Source: Ensifer sp. LC163
GTDB lineage: Bacteria > Pseudomonadota > Alphaproteobacteria > Rhizobiales > Rhizobiaceae
Length of the DNA stretch: 64,000 nucleotides
Direction of reading: 5' to 3'
Assembly (NCBI RefSeq): GCF_001695855.1
Contig: NZ_MBSS01000009.1
Coordinates: 62,001 to 126,000 of the forward strand
Position numbers and translations under genes: made by a program. The notes under the pieces are model-generated. The model saw only the letters and a program-made list of their open reading frames with translations. It did not search any database and was not told the DNA's origin. Shown here piece after piece: positions 36,554-44,786 of the stretch (positions are counted from its first letter, which is position 1; the number at the start of each line of letters is the position of its first letter).

Positions 36554-36886
36554 ATGCAGGCATCAACCGACATCCTCGATCCGCTCGCCATCGCCGAAGC
36601 CTGGGTCGGCGAAGGGCGTCGGGTGGCGATTGCAACGGTGATCGAAACCTGGGGATCTGCGCCGCGGCCGGTCGGCAGCCACCTGGTGATCGACGGTGCC
36701 GGCAATTTCGAAGGTTCCGTTTCCGGCGGATGCGTCGAGGGCGCAGTCATCAGCGAAGCGGCCGATATTCTTGATACGGGAAAGCCGAGAATTCTTGAAT
36801 TCGGCGTTGCCGACGAGACGGCATGGCGCGTCGGACTTTCCTGTGGCGGCCGGATCCGGGTGCTCGTCGAGCGGATTGATGGCTGA
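36554..36886 (+). CDS. XdhC/CoxI family protein, N-terminal domain only
   Basis: A 110-aa protein corresponding to the XdhC_CoxI N-terminal domain: ATVIETWGSAPRPVGSHLVI, SVSGGCVEGAV and LSCGGRIRVLVE. In most bacteria this domain is fused to a C-terminal Rossmann domain; here that domain is a separate gene starting 3 bases after this stop. XdhC proteins bind molybdenum cofactor and hand the sulfurated form to xanthine dehydrogenase-type enzymes. Confidence 0.87.
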   Translation: MQASTDILDPLAIAEAWVGEGRRVAIATVIETWGSAPRPVGSHLVIDGAGNFEGSVSGGCVEGAVISEAADILDTGKPRILEFGVADETAWRVGLSCGGRIRVLVERIDG

Positions 36887-36889
36887 ACC

Positions 36890-37597
36890 ATGGATATCAC
36901 AACCCTTCAGGCATTAAATGCGGCGCGCGCTGATAGACGAGCGGCTGTCGCCTTCACCGATCTTGCGACCGGCCAGAGCCATCTTTGCGTCGAAGGCGAA
37001 CGCTGTCCAGACGAATGGGTTGACGCGATGGCATCTGCACTTCGCTCCGGTAAGGCCGGAATAATCGTCGCGGCTGAGCGGTCCTTCTTTCTCAATGTCT
37101 ACCTGCCACCGCCGCGTATCCTCATTGTCGGCGCCGTCCATATCTCCCAGGCGCTTGCGCGCATGGCGCCCATCGCAGGCTTCGACCTCACCGTCGTCGA
37201 TCCGCGCACTGCCTTCGCGACGGCCGAACGCTTTGCCGGCGTCGAGCTGATAGCGGAGTGGCCGGAGGACGTTCTGAAGGTCAGGCCGTTCGATCGGTTT
37301 ACGGCCATGGTCGCAGTCACACACGATCCGAAGATCGATGACGAACCGATCCGGGCGGCACTTGCCAGCGGCTGTTTCTATGTCGGGGCGCTTGGCAGCA
37401 GAAAGACCCATGCAAGCCGCGTCGAACGACTGCGGCGCCTCGGACTGACCGATGACGCGATCGCGCGGGTCAAGGCGCCTATCGGGCTCGACATCGGCGC
37501 AGCGAGCCCAGCGGAGATCGCGGTTGCGATCCTCGCCGAAATCATCGAAGCGCTGCGGCGTCGGGATATCATGCACGGCAGCGAGGAGCGTCTATGA
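36890..37597 (+). CDS. XdhC family protein, Rossmann-domain half
   Basis: A 235-aa protein with an N-terminal region of about 75 aa and the XdhC C-terminal Rossmann domain: PPRILIVGAVHISQALARMA (nucleotide-binding loop), VAVTHDPKIDDEPIRAAL, YVGALGSRKTHASRVERL and GLDIGAASPAEIAVAILAEI. Together with the preceding gene it makes up a full-length XdhC split in two. Its stop overlaps the next start (ATGA). Confidence 0.88.
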   Translation: MDITTLQALNAARADRRAAVAFTDLATGQSHLCVEGERCPDEWVDAMASALRSGKAGIIVAAERSFFLNVYLPPPRILIVGAVHISQALARMAPIAGFDLTVVDPRTAFATAERFAGVELIAEWPEDVLKVRPFDRFTAMVAVTHDPKIDDEPIRAALASGCFYVGALGSRKTHASRVERLRRLGLTDDAIARVKAPIGLDIGAASPAEIAVAILAEIIEALRRRDIMHGSEERL

Positions 37598-39210
37598 AAT
37601 TTGGCGCCGTCAAGCTTTCAGCGGCCGAAGGCGTCTTGCTCGCGCATGCCGTCAAGGCCGGCGATCTGCGATTGCCGAAGGGGCACGTGCTCACCTCAGC
37701 CGATATCGCGGCACTTGCGCAGGCAGGGATCGCCGAGATTATCGTCGCCCAACCGGATCGGGGCGATCTGCTCGAGAATGAAGCGGCGGCCCGGATCGCC
37801 GCGGCGATCGCGCCTGACCATCTGCGGTTCTCGGCAGCGGCAACCGGCCGCGTGAACATCTATTCGCGGGTACACGGACTGTTCGTCGCCACCCGCGAAA
37901 CCGTCGACAAGCTGAACCGCATCGACCCGGCCATCACGCTCGCCTGCCTTGCGGACCATGTGCCGGTCAAACCCGGCGACATGGTGGCAACCATCAAGAT
38001 CATACCGCTTGCATTGGCAGGTTCACTCGTCGAGCAGGCCGAAACGCTGTTGCGTACTCATACTGCCTTCGAGGTCAAACCCTTCGCCGCACGCAACGCG
38101 GCACTGATAGCAACCGAGTTGCCATCATTGAAGCGCCAGGTCATGGACAAGACCCATGCGGTGCTGGCCGCGCGCCTGCGGCAATCCGCAAGCCAACTGA
38201 CGACCGAGCGGCGCGTCGCCCATATGGAAGACGCCGTGGCTGCGGCCATCGACGATTTGAAGGCCGACCACGACCTCATCGTCGTCTTTGGTGCCTCGGC
38301 GGTTGCCGATTCGGACGATGTCATTCCGGCCGCCATCCGCCGTGCTGGCGGCACTGTCGATCATGTCGGCATGCCGGTCGATCCCGGCAATCTCATCGTG
38401 CTCGGCCGCGTCGGTAAGGTGCCGGTAATCGGAGCACCGGGCTGTGCGCGCAGCCCGCGCGAAAACGGCTTCGACTGGGTGCTCGACCGCATTCTCGCCG
38501 GCGAATGGCCAAGCCCGCATGACATTACGGGGCTCGGCGTCGGCGGCCTCTTGAAAGAGATACCAACCCGTCCGCAGCCGCGCGAACCTGCTGCGCCGAA
38601 GGCCTTGCGGCCGGTTGAAACCGTTGTGCTGGCCGCTGGCCGTGCCAGTCGCATGGGCCTCGGAGGCGGGCATAAGCTGCTGGCGACTTTCGATGGTGTG
38701 CCGCTCGTTCGCCGCAGCGTCGTCACCGCGCTTGCAGCCGATATCGGCCGCGTGATCGTCGTCACCGGACATCGTGAGGCCGAAATCCGCGCAGCGCTCG
38801 GCGGCCTGCCGGTGACGTTCGTCTCCAACCCCGATTATCTCTCCGGCATGGCGTCCTCGTTGACATCAGGGCTTGCTGCACTCGATCAGGGGGCGAGCGG
38901 CATGCTGGTGATGCTGGCCGACATGCCGGGGATAACGGCGGGCGACCTGCGCCGGCTCGTCGATACGTTTGCGGCAGAAGGCGGAAGCGCAGTGATCCGG
39001 GCCACGGCCGGTGGCCAGCGCGGCAACCCGGTTATCCTGCCGCGGCAGACCTTTGCCGCCATCGGCCGACTGGTTGGCGATGTTGGAGCTAGGCACATCG
39101 TCGAGGGATGTGGATTGCCGGTGATCGACGTCGAGCTGGGCGCCGCTGCGCGTCTTGACCTCGACACGCCGGAGCAGATCATCGCTGCCGGCGGAATTTT
39201 GGAGGAGTGA
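37594..39210 (+). CDS. molybdopterin-binding / MobA-like nucleotidyltransferase fusion
   Basis: A 538-aa two-domain protein. Residues about 1-325 resemble the MoeA/MoaB-type molybdopterin-binding region (AEGVLLAHAV at the start; DLIVVFGASAVADSDDVIP; PVIGAPGCARSPRENGFD). Residues about 340-538 are an NTP-transferase of the MobA/MocA type with LAAGRASRMG (346-355) and LADMPGIT. MocA-like enzymes make the cytosine dinucleotide form of the cofactor used by xanthine-oxidase-family enzymes, which fits the XdhC context. It is coupled by ATGA overlap to the upstream gene. Confidence 0.87.
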   Translation: MKFGAVKLSAAEGVLLAHAVKAGDLRLPKGHVLTSADIAALAQAGIAEIIVAQPDRGDLLENEAAARIAAAIAPDHLRFSAAATGRVNIYSRVHGLFVATRETVDKLNRIDPAITLACLADHVPVKPGDMVATIKIIPLALAGSLVEQAETLLRTHTAFEVKPFAARNAALIATELPSLKRQVMDKTHAVLAARLRQSASQLTTERRVAHMEDAVAAAIDDLKADHDLIVVFGASAVADSDDVIPAAIRRAGGTVDHVGMPVDPGNLIVLGRVGKVPVIGAPGCARSPRENGFDWVLDRILAGEWPSPHDITGLGVGGLLKEIPTRPQPREPAAPKALRPVETVVLAAGRASRMGLGGGHKLLATFDGVPLVRRSVVTALAADIGRVIVVTGHREAEIRAALGGLPVTFVSNPDYLSGMASSLTSGLAALDQGASGMLVMLADMPGITAGDLRRLVDTFAAEGGSAVIRATAGGQRGNPVILPRQTFAAIGRLVGDVGARHIVEGCGLPVIDVELGAAARLDLDTPEQIIAAGGILEE

Positions 39211-39214
39211 ACGC

Positions 39215-39532
39215 GTGGACAATGCCGCAATCGAAGAGATGTTCGAAACGCTCGGGCCGGTGACCATCAAACGCATGTTCGGCGGCAAGGGCATCTATTT
39301 CGAAGGAATCATCTTCGCGCTTGAAGTCGACGGCGAAATTCTGCTGAAGGGCGATGACAAGACGGCCCCAGCCTTCGAGGCGGCCGGATCCCGGCAATGG
39401 GCCTATGACGGCAAGGGCAGGCCGGTGAAGATGCCCTACTGGAGCATCCCGGAAGAGGCGTATGACGATCCTGAGGAAATGGCGCGATGGGTCAGACTTG
39501 CCTATGAGGCGGCGTTGCGGGCCAAGAAATAG
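39215..39532 (+). CDS. TfoX N-terminal domain protein
   Basis: A 105-aa protein with the TfoX-N fold pattern: MFGGKGIYFEGIIFALEVDG followed by LKGDDKTAPAFEAAGSRQW and a C-terminal helix. It has only this domain, unlike the competence regulator TfoX/Sxy. The start is GTG 39215 with GGAGGAG seven bases upstream, lying in the end of the previous gene; no ATG is available before the motif. It may share the cox-like transcript. Function in rhizobia is unknown. Confidence 0.8.
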   Translation: MDNAAIEEMFETLGPVTIKRMFGGKGIYFEGIIFALEVDGEILLKGDDKTAPAFEAAGSRQWAYDGKGRPVKMPYWSIPEEAYDDPEEMARWVRLAYEAALRAKK

Positions 39533-39570
39533 GCCGACCCATCGACTTCAAGCGAGATGGCGAAAGAGGT

Positions 39571-40008
39571 TCAGCCGGCGTCGACCAGAAACTTCGCCTG
39601 TGCTCGAATCGCACCGACGGCGTCGGCGGCAAACCGCGAAAGCGGCTGGGGCAGGGCATCGAGATCGTACCAGCCGATGTCGGACAGCTTGTCCGGCTCG
39701 GTCAGTTGCGGTTCGCCCGAAAAGTCGTCGGTCACGTAGATCATCGAGATCCAGTGCTGACGATCCGCCTCGATCAGTTGTTCGCTGAGGCAGAGAAAGC
39801 GGGTCGAACGGATCGACAGGCCGCTTTCCTCTTCGGCCTCACGGCGCGCGGCGAGCTCGCTGCGCTCCATGTGGTCGACCTTGCCGCCCACAATGTTCCA
39901 GTGGCCGGCTTCAGGCGCCTTCAGGCGCTTGCACAGCAACAGCTTGCTGTCGCGCATGATCGCTAGTCCGCAGCCGAGGCCCGGAAAGTCAATGCCCGGC
40001 CGACCCAT
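39571..40008 (-). CDS. Nudix hydrolase
   Basis: A 145-aa Nudix protein with a complete box at residues 42-64: G-x5-E then REAEEESGL, giving the metal-binding glutamates. The FPGLGCGLAIMRDSKLLLCKR start and the HWNIVGGKV lead into the box resemble nucleotide pyrophosphohydrolases of the NudB/MutT type; substrate not determinable. It starts 8 bases after the DEAD-box helicase stop, so the two probably share a transcript. Confidence 0.88.
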   Translation of the reverse strand: MGRPGIDFPGLGCGLAIMRDSKLLLCKRLKAPEAGHWNIVGGKVDHMERSELAARREAEEESGLSIRSTRFLCLSEQLIEADRQHWISMIYVTDDFSGEPQLTEPDKLSDIGWYDLDALPQPLSRFAADAVGAIRAQAKFLVDAG

Positions 40009-40016
40009 CGGTTGGA

Positions 40017-41525
40017 TCAGGCCTTGCCGGCAATCAGCATGAACGCGGGGATCTCGTCACCGAAACCGACAGGCGTCGGACCGTCGTCGTGGTCGCGACG
40101 GTGGCGATTGCGACGATCACGGTTGTCGTCATTGGCAGGGTTTGCCGCGCGGACCGGACGTTCCGGACGGTGGCCGTTGCCCTGCTTCGTCTCTGCGTTG
40201 CGTGCCGGTTTCACCGATTCTACCCTTTCGACGACTGCTTCGATTTCGGCCTCACTATCGGCACGAACCGTATCTGTTTTGTGATCGGAACGGCCTCTCG
40301 GCGCACGGTCCCCATCTTTTTTACGGTCCCTGCGGCCGTCGCGGCCGCGGTCACGGCGACCGGTGTCGTGGCTTTCCATCGGCTCGGGAAGGTTCGAGAG
40401 ATCGCCGTTCAGCCACTCGACCTTCTGGCCGATCAGCTTCTCGATGGCGTCGGAGAACTTCGTGTCGCGCTTGGTCACCAGCGTGAACGATGCGCCGGAG
40501 CGGCCGGCACGGCCTGTACGGCCGATGCGGTGAACATAGTCTTCCGCATGGATCGGCACGTCGAAATTGAAGACGTGGCTGACATCGGGGATGTCAAGGC
40601 CGCGGGCAGCAACATCGGATGCGACCAGCAACTTGATGTTATTGTCCTTGAAATTGGCAAGCATGGTCATGCGCGAGCGCTGGTCCATGTCGCCATGCAG
40701 AGCGCCGACCGAGAAACCGTGACGGTCAAGCGACCGGAAGAGGTCGGCGACATCCTTCTTGCGATTGCAGAAGATGATGGCGTTCTTCAGCTCGTCCTGG
40801 GCGCGGATCAGGTCACGCAGCACGGCGCGCTTTTCATAATCTTTCGCGTGTGTCGCAACGAAGCGCTGCGTCACCGTCTGGGCCGTGGACGCCGGGCGGG
40901 CGACTTCGACCCGTTCCGGGTTCTGCAGGAAGCGGTCGGCAAGCTTCTGGATCTCCGGCGGCATGGTTGCCGAGAAGAACAGCGTCTGGCGCGTGAACGG
41001 GATCATCTTGGCGATGCGCTCGATATCCGGAATGAAGCCCATGTCGAGCATGCGGTCAGCTTCGTCGATGACCAGGATCTCGACGCCGCTCATCAGCAGC
41101 TTGCCACGCTCGAAATGGTCGAGCAGGCGGCCGGGCGTGCAAATCAGCACATCGGCGCCGCGCTCCAGCTTGCGATCCTGTTCGTCGAACGAGACGCCGC
41201 CGATCAGGAGTGCGATGTTGAGCTTGTGGTTCTTGCCGTACTTGTCGAAGTTCTCAGCGACCTGGGCAGCCAGTTCGCGCGTCGGCTCCAGAATCAGCGT
41301 GCGCGGCATGCGCGCTCGTGCACGACCCTTTTCGAGCAGGGTCAGCATCGGCAACACGAAGGAGGCCGTCTTGCCTGTTCCCGTCTGCGCGATGCCGAGA
41401 ATATCGCGGCGCTGGAGTGCCGGGGGAATGGCACCAGCCTGGATCGGGGTCGGGATTGTGTAGCCCGCATCGGTAACTGCGGAGAGAACTTTTTGGCTAA
41501 GGCCAAGGTCAGCAAAATTGGTCAA
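40017..41525 (-). CDS. DEAD-box ATP-dependent RNA helicase (RhlE-like)
   Basis: RNA helicase with all core motifs in order: PTPIQ (Q motif), AQTGTGKT (I), PTRELA (Ia), TPGR (Ib), DEAD (II), SAT (III), ARGLDIP and HRIGRTGRAGR (VI). The C-terminal 130 residues are low-complexity and rich in Arg, Asp and Lys, a typical RNA-binding tail. I set the start at TTG 41525 (family N-terminus LTNFADLGLSQKVL); the frame is open to GTG 41588, and neither has a strong ribosome-binding site. Likely roles are mRNA decay, ribosome assembly or cold adaptation. Confidence 0.9.
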   Translation of the reverse strand: MTNFADLGLSQKVLSAVTDAGYTIPTPIQAGAIPPALQRRDILGIAQTGTGKTASFVLPMLTLLEKGRARARMPRTLILEPTRELAAQVAENFDKYGKNHKLNIALLIGGVSFDEQDRKLERGADVLICTPGRLLDHFERGKLLMSGVEILVIDEADRMLDMGFIPDIERIAKMIPFTRQTLFFSATMPPEIQKLADRFLQNPERVEVARPASTAQTVTQRFVATHAKDYEKRAVLRDLIRAQDELKNAIIFCNRKKDVADLFRSLDRHGFSVGALHGDMDQRSRMTMLANFKDNNIKLLVASDVAARGLDIPDVSHVFNFDVPIHAEDYVHRIGRTGRAGRSGASFTLVTKRDTKFSDAIEKLIGQKVEWLNGDLSNLPEPMESHDTGRRDRGRDGRRDRKKDGDRAPRGRSDHKTDTVRADSEAEIEAVVERVESVKPARNAETKQGNGHRPERPVRAANPANDDNRDRRNRHRRDHDDGPTPVGFGDEIPAFMLIAGKA

Positions 41526-41723
41526 AGGGAAATCTGTTTCCGTTCCGGTTCGATAAGAACACTGCTCGATCGGTGGAAAACACACCACCGCGTGGCCGGG
41601 CTCTTAAGCCGAATGCCGTCGAAAGTCAAGAAATCCAGCACGTTGAAGCGGGAAAAGGTGAACGGCAACGAATCTGTTGCGTTTCTTGTCAAGTAGCAGC
41701 GGCCGGGCAGGCCGGCGCAGCGC

Positions 41724-43055
41724 TCATTTCATATAGCTGGCGAGCTTGCTGCCAGCGTTGAGAAACCGCATGGGATCAACCGCCTGACCGTGCAGCCGGA
41801 TCTCATAATGCAGGTGCGGGCCCGTCGAGCGCCCGGTGTTGCCGGATTTGGCGACGACATCACCGGCCTTGATCCTGTCACCGACCTTGACCAAAACCGT
41901 CGAGAGATGGGCGTAGCGGCTGGCAACGCCGTTGCCATGATCGATCTCGACCATGTTTCCATAGCCACCCGTCAGGCCGGCATTGGTGACGGTGCCCGGA
42001 GCCGCCGCACGGATGCGGGTGCCGACCGTGGCACGAAAGTCGATGCCTGCGTGCAGCGCCAAGCGGCCGAGAAAGGGATCGAGCCTGTTGCCGAAGTCGC
42101 TGGTGATATCGCTTGCCGGCGACGGGTTGCCGAATGGCAGTTCGCGGACCTGAGCCCGGGTCTGCTCAAGCTCGGCAAGGGCCGAGTCGAGCGCGGCAAG
42201 CGACCGGCCGAAGCCGTCGTCGTTCACGGGCTCGACGAAAGGGCCGCCAATTGCCGCATTCGTCGAAGCTGTGGCCTCATCGGAGGGCGCCAACTCCGTG
42301 ACGTCATTCTCGGACAGGGCAACACCTGTGCGACCGACGATCTTGCGGATGGCTTCGGATGTTTTGGCTGCCCCATCCGTCAGTTGCTCAAGCCGCTCCA
42401 TCTGGTCGCGCTCCACATCCTTCAGCGAGAGCGTCACTTTCGAAAAGAGCCGATCGGCGCGGTCGGAGGTGCTTTCGCCTGGCGCGGGCCGGGCATAGGC
42501 AAGGGCGGCGATACGGGCAGGCGCAGCACCTTGCACGCCGCTCAGCCCCATCAACTTTTCGATCGCCTGAACGCCGCCGGTAGCATCGGCACGTTTTTCG
42601 TGGGCGAGGGGTTCAACCTCTGCCGGCTGGGTGAAGTCGGTCGACAGGCCCGAGTTTTCCGCCCGTTCGATCAACGCACCAAGTTTGCCGTTGCGAGAGG
42701 AAAGCGCCTGTTGTTGCTGAAGCAGTTTTTCGACCTTCTCTTCGACCACCTGCTGATCAAGCAACTGTCGGCTCGTCACGCGATCGACCTGTGCCCGTAA
42801 CGCAGTGATTCGGTCTTCGTATTCGTGCTGCATGCGTGCCTGACGGGCGATCGTGCCACCGATGAGGTCGTCGCGAAGAACGAGGTAGGATGTGGCGGCG
42901 AGGTAACCGATGCTGAAAACACCGGCTGCGGAAACGGCAAGGGCCGCCATCCACGGACGCACGGTCATATGGCGGACCTTGTCACCGCTCGCCAGGATCA
43001 AGACGTGATTCTGCGCGCGCTTTCCGAAGGTGCGATTTGCCGAACGTTCAGACAC
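41724..43055 (-). CDS. M23 family peptidoglycan endopeptidase (membrane-anchored)
   Basis: A 443-aa envelope protein: short cytosolic N-terminus, one membrane helix (about 34-59), coiled coil (70-135) and a C-terminal LytM/M23 domain. Zinc ligands are H335-x3-D339 (HAGID) and H414-L-H416 (HLH), with H383 in RYAHLS, so it looks active. Such proteins cut peptide cross-links during growth or activate amidases at division. The start is GTG 43055 with GGGAG seven bases upstream. It follows bcp and the DUF455 gene on the same strand. Confidence 0.9.
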   Translation of the reverse strand: MSERSANRTFGKRAQNHVLILASGDKVRHMTVRPWMAALAVSAAGVFSIGYLAATSYLVLRDDLIGGTIARQARMQHEYEDRITALRAQVDRVTSRQLLDQQVVEEKVEKLLQQQQALSSRNGKLGALIERAENSGLSTDFTQPAEVEPLAHEKRADATGGVQAIEKLMGLSGVQGAAPARIAALAYARPAPGESTSDRADRLFSKVTLSLKDVERDQMERLEQLTDGAAKTSEAIRKIVGRTGVALSENDVTELAPSDEATASTNAAIGGPFVEPVNDDGFGRSLAALDSALAELEQTRAQVRELPFGNPSPASDITSDFGNRLDPFLGRLALHAGIDFRATVGTRIRAAAPGTVTNAGLTGGYGNMVEIDHGNGVASRYAHLSTVLVKVGDRIKAGDVVAKSGNTGRSTGPHLHYEIRLHGQAVDPMRFLNAGSKLASYMK

Positions 43056-43143
43056 TCCACCACTCCCGCCATCTGCGAATTGTCTCGCACTGCTTGACGG
43101 GCATTACACTTCGTTAGGGTTAATATTTGGTTGAGTGCTCGCA

Positions 43144-43974
43144 CTACGAGAGATTGGTCGACGCGGTCATCGAGCGGTAGAAGGATGGAGTGAGGCCGGC
43201 TTCCGCCCGGGCAATGTCGTTGAACGGCGCCTTGAGCGGGCCGCGAAAATTGGCGCGGACAAGCTGCTGAAACGTTGCCGCCGGATCCTTTCTTTCGCGC
43301 GCGCAGAGAAAGCGGAACCATTTGGCACCGACCGCCACATGGCCTTTCTCGTCCTCGTAGATGACGTCGAGCACCGCGGCCGTCTCAAAGTCTCCTGTCT
43401 CGCGCATGCGCGCCTGCAGGGCCGGTGTCACGTCGAGCCCGCGCGCCTCCAGGATCAGCGGGACGACGGCAAGCCTGGCGGTCAGGTCGTTGCGTGTGTC
43501 GTGCGCCGCCTGCCAAAGTCCGTCATGGGCAGGCAGGTCGCCATAGTCGGCGCCAAGGTCGTTCAGGCGCTGGCGAACCATGCGGAAGTGCTTGGCCTCT
43601 TCGAATGCAACCTTCATCCATCCATCGAAAAACGAGTTCGGCACTGTTTCGGACGCGAAGCGCGCGACGATATCGAGCGCGAGGTCGACGGCATTGAGTT
43701 CGATATGGGCAATCGAATGCAAGAGCGCGATCCGCCCCTTGAGCGAGCCGAGCGAGCGCTTCTTCACCTGCGTCGGTGGCGTCAGAACAGGCTTTTCCGG
43801 CCGACCCGGCCGCAGCGGAACCGGGCGGTCGAGCGGCGAACGCAGCGACAGGGTACGGCGCTGCCAGCGCCGGGCGGCTTCCTGCGCCAGCTCAGTCTTG
43901 ACGGCGAGATCCGCAGCGCTGATCGCCTCGACAGCGGCGCCGCGCAGGCTGTGGAACGTGGGAAGCGTCGTCAT
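43144..43974 (-). CDS. DUF455 ferritin-like protein
   Basis: A 276-aa protein of the DUF455 family, related to ferritin-like di-iron proteins. Candidate metal ligands follow the expected spacing: H90-I-E92, E126-A-K-H129 (ExxH), E176 and E209-K-G-H212 (ExxH). The fold is probably a four-helix bundle with a di-iron or di-manganese site; activity unknown. It starts 20 bases after bcp, so peroxide defence is a reasonable but unproven context. Confidence 0.82.
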   Translation of the reverse strand: MTTLPTFHSLRGAAVEAISAADLAVKTELAQEAARRWQRRTLSLRSPLDRPVPLRPGRPEKPVLTPPTQVKKRSLGSLKGRIALLHSIAHIELNAVDLALDIVARFASETVPNSFFDGWMKVAFEEAKHFRMVRQRLNDLGADYGDLPAHDGLWQAAHDTRNDLTARLAVVPLILEARGLDVTPALQARMRETGDFETAAVLDVIYEDEKGHVAVGAKWFRFLCARERKDPAATFQQLVRANFRGPLKAPFNDIARAEAGLTPSFYRSMTASTNLS

Positions 43975-43994
43975 CTCGGTCTCTTCGTTTTCAC

Positions 43995-44462
43995 TCAGAG
44001 CTCCTTGGCGGCCTCGAGCACTTCGTTGGCGTGGCCATTAACCTTGACCTTTTCCCAGACGCGCGCGATCCGGCCGTCGGTGGCAATGAGGAAGGTGCTG
44101 CGTTCAACGCCCATATATTTGCGGCCGTAAAGGCTCTTTTCCACCCAGAGGCCGTAGGCGTTGATGACGGACTTCTCCTCGTCGGCAGCAAGCGTTACCG
44201 CCAAGTCATGTTTCTTGGCGAAGCGGTCGTGACGTTTCACCGAATCGGGTGATATCCCGATCAGCTCGACGCCTGCGGCGGCAAATTCCGGGGCAAGTGC
44301 GGTGAAGGAGATCGCCTCCAGCGTGCAACTTTTGGTGTCGTCCTTCGGGTAGAAGAACAACACGACTGGGCGTCCGCGCAGGGCCGAAAGCGCGATCGTA
44401 CCGCCGCCGTTACGGGGAAGCGTGAAGTCGGGAGCGAGATCTCCGGGAGTAAGGCCTGCCAT
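43995..44462 (-). CDS. bcp: peroxiredoxin, Bcp/PrxQ type
   Basis: A 155-aa thioredoxin-fold peroxidase reducing hydrogen peroxide and organic peroxides. The motif YPKDDTKSCTLEA holds the peroxidatic Cys46; most relatives have DTPGCT here, so Pro-Gly is replaced by Lys-Ser. It is the only cysteine in the protein, implying a 1-Cys mechanism that needs an outside thiol. First gene of a bcp-DUF455(-M23) series, divergent from the AsmA-like gene. Confidence 0.93.
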   Translation of the reverse strand: MAGLTPGDLAPDFTLPRNGGGTIALSALRGRPVVLFFYPKDDTKSCTLEAISFTALAPEFAAAGVELIGISPDSVKRHDRFAKKHDLAVTLAADEEKSVINAYGLWVEKSLYGRKYMGVERSTFLIATDGRIARVWEKVKVNGHANEVLEAAKEL

Positions 44463-44786
44463 GAATAAACCTTCCTTGCGCCAAGTTTTGCGGACAATCG
44501 CCGGCTAGGGCATATCGAGAATCAGCGACCTCCGTCCAGCGGATTTGTGCTAGATTTGACAGGTTCCGGACGGGTTGCGTCGATAGGACCCTTTGCCCGG
44601 CATCCACACACGCGAAACCCGCGGATGTGTGAATGCTTTCCACAGCATGGTCGGTAAGACGTGATGACACCGTCCGGCCAGATGTGGTCTACGTGACGGT
44701 GAAAATGATCCGTCGACCCGTTGCCGCATGATGCATCGACGGGAGCGGCGGGCTTTCCCGTACTGAACCGGAGGGCGTCCGCGCCG
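44463..44786. other. intergenic region between bcp and the AsmA-like gene
   Basis: A 324-base divergent spacer. A TTGACA at 44556-44561 could be a -35 element towards the AsmA-like gene, but the matching -10 (GTCGAT) is poor. No repeat or small gene stands out. Confidence 0.4.

Noticed and set aside
39215-39532. competence regulator TfoX/Sxy
   Set aside because: Only the N-terminal domain is present and no competence genes are nearby; the name would overstate the function.
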